Assembly: GCA_017301975.1 (NCBI GenBank)
Contig: JAFLEI010000004.1
Span: forward strand, 1-64,000
From: Verrucomicrobiota bacterium
GTDB taxonomy: Bacteria > Verrucomicrobiota > Verrucomicrobiia > Verrucomicrobiales > Verrucomicrobiaceae
Length of the DNA: 64,000 nt
Direction: 5' to 3'
Part shown: one piece after another, positions 61,631 to 64,000 of the stretch
Layout: each line of letters begins with the position of its first letter
Numbering within the stretch: position 1 is the stretch's first letter
The notes under the pieces: generated by a model
The model's input: the letters and a program-made list of their open reading frames with translations, nothing else
The model's database searches: none
What the model was told of the DNA's origin: nothing
Program-made: the position numbers and the translations under genes

Positions 61631-62710
61631 TCAAGCATCGCCCACTTCTTCTTCGGCACGACGGGATAGCCGGTCTCCCCAGAAGGTGGCGACGAGGAGG
61701 CTGCTGAGAGCGAGGAGGCCCAGGCCATTGAGCACATGGAAGTTGGTTACCCAGAAGCTTTTGCCGGTCAGGATGACGAAGATGCCCAGAGCCACCTGCA
61801 CCGTGGGCATGAACATGAGGAAGGTGGCCACAGGGCGCATCTGCGGCAGGGTGACAAGCCAGCGCCGCGCACGAACCGCGACGAAGATGATCAGCAAGGC
61901 GACTGTGAAGCCCCAGTATTTGTGGGCAAAGAGCAGAAACACATTCTCCGGGTGCAAGGGGGGCAGCCACTGGCCTTTGGTGGTGAGGATATCGCTCGCG
62001 GCCAAAAACGTGCGCTGCGTGTGCCGCAGGCTGGCCCCGAGAATGAGCTGACCAAAGACACACAGAAACAACAGCAGAGACCACCAGCGTGCCTGGGCGG
62101 CTTCTTTGAGACTGAGCACAAGACGGCCTTCCGTCCAGGTGCGTGAGGAGGCGAAGGCAATGAAGACAAGAACACAATAGAAGATCTGCCCAAGCATCCC
62201 ATGAACAATGCCGAACTGATCTGACATTTCCTGCACCCTGGCACCTCCCAAAGCGGCCTGGATCATGACCAACATCAGGGATAACGTGGTCAGCCCGCGG
62301 AGCAGCACCCATCTTTTTGCGATCCACGCCATTGTCAGCCAGGCAAAGCCAAGAAAAGCGATCAGGCCTGCGACCGAATAGACTCGCATTTTAATCAGGA
62401 TGAAAAAGCCGATGCCGCAGAGGATAATGCTCGCCGCCTCAACCAGTGCAGGCTTGTGCTTGAAGAACTGCCAGAAATACATGCCAAGTGCCAGCCAGCC
62501 AATCGTCATGCCGATCCAGCGGTGCCCGTGTTCCAGCAGCAGCGCAGGTACTTTGTACCAGCCTTCGGGATTGATCTTGCCGTAGCAGAGCGGCCAATCA
62601 GGCACGGCGAGGCCGACATCCTCCGTCGTCACGGCCGCGCCCCACCAGATCAGCACCACGCCGACGGCGAGCGTGAACAGAGCATAGCGATGAAAAGCAC
62701 GGGAGGGCAT
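61631..62710 (-). CDS. ctaA: Heme A synthase (COX15/CtaA)
   Basis: CtaA oxidises heme O to heme A for cytochrome aa3-type oxidase. The 359-residue protein has eight hydrophobic segments, with His residues in LLLEHGHRWIGMTIGW, FGIVHGMLGQIFY, LGASLRHTQRTFL and FLLFAHKYWGF as likely heme ligands. It follows coxB in the same direction, with a perfect inverted repeat in between. Confidence 0.9.
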   Translation of the reverse strand: MPSRAFHRYALFTLAVGVVLIWWGAAVTTEDVGLAVPDWPLCYGKINPEGWYKVPALLLEHGHRWIGMTIGWLALGMYFWQFFKHKPALVEAASIILCGIGFFILIKMRVYSVAGLIAFLGFAWLTMAWIAKRWVLLRGLTTLSLMLVMIQAALGGARVQEMSDQFGIVHGMLGQIFYCVLVFIAFASSRTWTEGRLVLSLKEAAQARWWSLLLFLCVFGQLILGASLRHTQRTFLAASDILTTKGQWLPPLHPENVFLLFAHKYWGFTVALLIIFVAVRARRWLVTLPQMRPVATFLMFMPTVQVALGIFVILTGKSFWVTNFHVLNGLGLLALSSLLVATFWGDRLSRRAEEEVGDA

Positions 62711-62743
62711 GAGAGAGACAGATCAGGAACGCGCGGCAAAAGC

Positions 62744-62779
62744 AGAAGGGCAAAATAATGAGGTCATTATTTTGCCCTT
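62744..62779 (-). terminator. Perfect 17-base inverted repeat between coxB and ctaA
   Basis: GAAGGGCAAAATAATGA and its exact reverse complement are separated by only GG. In the transcript this makes a 17-base-pair hairpin 28 bases past the coxB stop and 34 bases before the ctaA start. It could be a terminator, an mRNA 3' end stabiliser or a regulatory hairpin. It is not followed by a long T run. Confidence 0.55.
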
Positions 62780-62806
62780 CGGTTCTGCCATCCATGAGGA
62801 TGGAAA

Positions 62807-63622
62807 TTAGTGAGCAGCGACAGGCTTCGGCGCGGCGGCTTCAGCAGCCTCAGTCTTCTTTTTCGCGGAGTCAGACTGCTCCTTGGCCCAGGCGTCGTAG
62901 TCGGCGGCGGAAACCACTTCGAGAATGGCCTTCATCTGGGCATGGCCCGGGCCGCAAAGCTGGCCGCAGATGATGTCCCAGCTGCCTTCCTTGGTGGGCT
63001 TGAACCACATGTGGCTCTTCACGCCGGGGGTGGCGTCCTGCGCGGCACGCATGGGCACGAGGGCGAGATTGTGGATCACGTCCTTGCTGGCCACGTCCAC
63101 GATGACCGGGCGGCCGACGGGAAGCTTCATGGTGCCGGGATTGACGAAGTCGTCCTTGCCATTGGGATCGTGAAGGTCCTTGCCCATGGTGTTGGTGGTG
63201 CCGTCCACATTGCGCAGATCCCAGGTGCTGAGCATCATGTCGGTGCCCGGGTACTGGAAGTTCCAGAGGAACTTCTCACCGAGGGCGCGCATGCGAATGG
63301 TGTCGGGGGAGGTGGGGTATTCATCCGCCTGGCGGGACCAGAGAGGGAAGGCAAAGCCGAGCAGGAGAATGGCTTCAACGATCACCACACCGATTTCGAT
63401 GTGCGTCGTCGCATGACCGCGGAAACCATGGTAGTCGGCACGGGCGGTCTTCTTCTGGCGGAAACGATAAAAGGCGATGGCGAGATAAATGGACCAGCCC
63501 ACGCCGAGCACGACCATGACCCAGTGGACAAAGCCCAGCATGTGGTCAACAAGGCCGCCGTGTTCTGAGGCGTTTGCAGTCTGGCCCATCCAGACATTGA
63601 TAGAATCGAGTTTGAGGGTCAT
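62807..63622 (-). CDS. coxB: Cytochrome c oxidase subunit II (CuA)
   Basis: From ATG at 63622 the 271-residue protein has two N-terminal membrane helices (WVMVVLGVGWSIYLAIAF and IGVVIVEAILLLGFAFPLW), then a cupredoxin domain with the CuA ligands VIHNLALVP and CGQLCGPGHAQM. The usual Glu between the two Cys (CxEL C) is Gln here. The C terminus is a 30-residue Ala/Lys/Glu tail. CoxB passes electrons from cytochrome c to subunit I. The gene belongs to a respiratory operon continuing leftward into ctaA. Confidence 0.93.
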   Translation of the reverse strand: MTLKLDSINVWMGQTANASEHGGLVDHMLGFVHWVMVVLGVGWSIYLAIAFYRFRQKKTARADYHGFRGHATTHIEIGVVIVEAILLLGFAFPLWSRQADEYPTSPDTIRMRALGEKFLWNFQYPGTDMMLSTWDLRNVDGTTNTMGKDLHDPNGKDDFVNPGTMKLPVGRPVIVDVASKDVIHNLALVPMRAAQDATPGVKSHMWFKPTKEGSWDIICGQLCGPGHAQMKAILEVVSAADYDAWAKEQSDSAKKKTEAAEAAAPKPVAAH

Positions 63623-63638
63623 AAGCTTGAAAAAGGGT

Positions 63639-63842
63639 TCAGGCGGAAACGGTGGTGAGGTGCTGATGCGCGCGCTGACGACGCACAAAAGAATAAACAA
63701 AGCAGGCGGCGCAGATGAACATGAAGGCCAGCATGCCCAGCATGAAAAGAATGGCGAAACCCTGGGCCTGACCGACAAGGCTGCCTTTGTCGGCCATGCA
63801 GGTGGCGCAGGCGAGGACGGAGGATGGAAGCGCGGGAATCAT
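63639..63842 (-). CDS. Small membrane protein of the oxidase operon
   Basis: The 67-residue protein has a Cys-containing N terminus (SSVLACATCMADKG), one long hydrophobic segment (FAILFMLGMLAFMFICAACFVYSFV) and a short basic tail. It lies 16 bases before coxB. Small proteins of this kind appear next to oxidase or quinol-oxidoreductase genes, but no function is assigned. Confidence 0.6.
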   Translation of the reverse strand: MIPALPSSVLACATCMADKGSLVGQAQGFAILFMLGMLAFMFICAACFVYSFVRRQRAHQHLTTVSA

Positions 63843-63845
63843 GTT

Positions 63846-64000
63846 TCAGACGATGATGGTGCGCATTTTTTTGATGACGTACCAAACTCCATAACCCAGC
63901 AGGGCCAGGCAAAGCAGACCCGCGTAGGGTTTGAGGGGCGCTGCACCTGCGGCGGCGGCATCTTCAGGCATGAAATGCATCCACAGCCAGAACGCGGCAT
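63846..64000 (-). CDS. C-terminal end of a membrane protein (partial; possibly ActF-like)
   Basis: The last 50 codons before the stop at 63846-63848 enter from the right edge. The segment has WLWMHFMPEDAAAAGAAP, then a hydrophobic KPYAGLLCLALLGYGVWYVI and a basic end (KKMRTIIV). This may be the end of a quinol:cytochrome c oxidoreductase subunit such as ActF, given the operon, but the fragment is too short to be sure. Confidence 0.45.
   Translation of the reverse strand, partial: AAFWLWMHFMPEDAAAAGAAPLKPYAGLLCLALLGYGVWYVIKKMRTIIV

Overview
The window is a high-GC bacterial chromosome segment with no rRNA, tRNA, CRISPR or prophage that I can recognise. Gene content points to the Verrucomicrobiota, probably a Verrucomicrobium/Prosthecobacter-like free-living heterotroph. 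The signs are two secreted sulfatases, a formylglycine-enzyme-fold protein, an SHD1/heparinase-fold protein, a sialate O-acetylesterase, an SGNH hydrolase, a TPR serine/threonine kinase, a Do-like protease pair, and an aerobic cytochrome oxidase operon. The lineage is an inference from gene content, not from a marker-gene search.

Layout. 0-3.8 kb: a HigB/HigA-type toxin-antitoxin pair, an exported FGE-fold protein, and a divergent cupin/MarR pair with palindromes between them. 3.9-7.8 kb: glmS with a terminator-like hairpin just before its start, an exported unknown and an FAD oxidoreductase. 7.8-12 kb: selO, an MnmM-type methyltransferase and two transporters. 12-17.3 kb: a secreted NlpC/P60 protein, rsuA, a sulfatase, a Gly/Tyr/His-rich lipoprotein and a YceH-family protein. 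17.3-22.1 kb: an active Do-like protease followed by a paralogue that has lost its catalytic residues, then a sialate O-acetylesterase. 22.2-27.5 kb: an orphan oligopeptide-binding lipoprotein, a DUF433/DUF5615 module, a membrane protein and a second sulfatase.

27.5-36.4 kb is the most distinctive region. It is a compact lipid/polyketide locus: YceI-like periplasmic protein, type III polyketide synthase, UbiH-like flavin hydroxylase, methyltransferase, acyl carrier protein and FabF-like ketosynthase in one tightly packed operon. A convergent RND exporter and a second methyltransferase flank it. The simplest reading is a resorcinolic or quinone-type phenolic lipid made from an acyl starter carried on a dedicated ACP/KS pair, tailored by hydroxylation and methylation, and moved across the envelope by the RND protein and YceI. 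At 37.1-37.3 kb lies a diverged fragment of the same yceI-tail/PKS-head junction, a remnant of a second copy.

37.4-44.7 kb is accessory-like: a frameshifted zinc-ribbon gene, a second DUF433/DUF5615 module, an AT-rich HNH gene, a dihydrofolate-reductase-fold protein, an intergenic stretch ending in a strong terminator, a DUF434 protein, a double-FMN/NosR-like membrane protein, a rhomboid-like protein and a Xer recombinase. 44.7-58 kb: heparinase-fold protein, SprT-like protease, serine acetyltransferase, HD hydrolase, Ski2-like helicase, ketopantoate reductase-like protein, purine nucleoside phosphorylase, bioB, a DHDPS-family lyase and an SGNH hydrolase. 58-64 kb: a kinase-TPR protein with a GNRA-capped leader hairpin, then ctaA, coxB and two small membrane protein genes of a respiratory operon that runs off the right edge.
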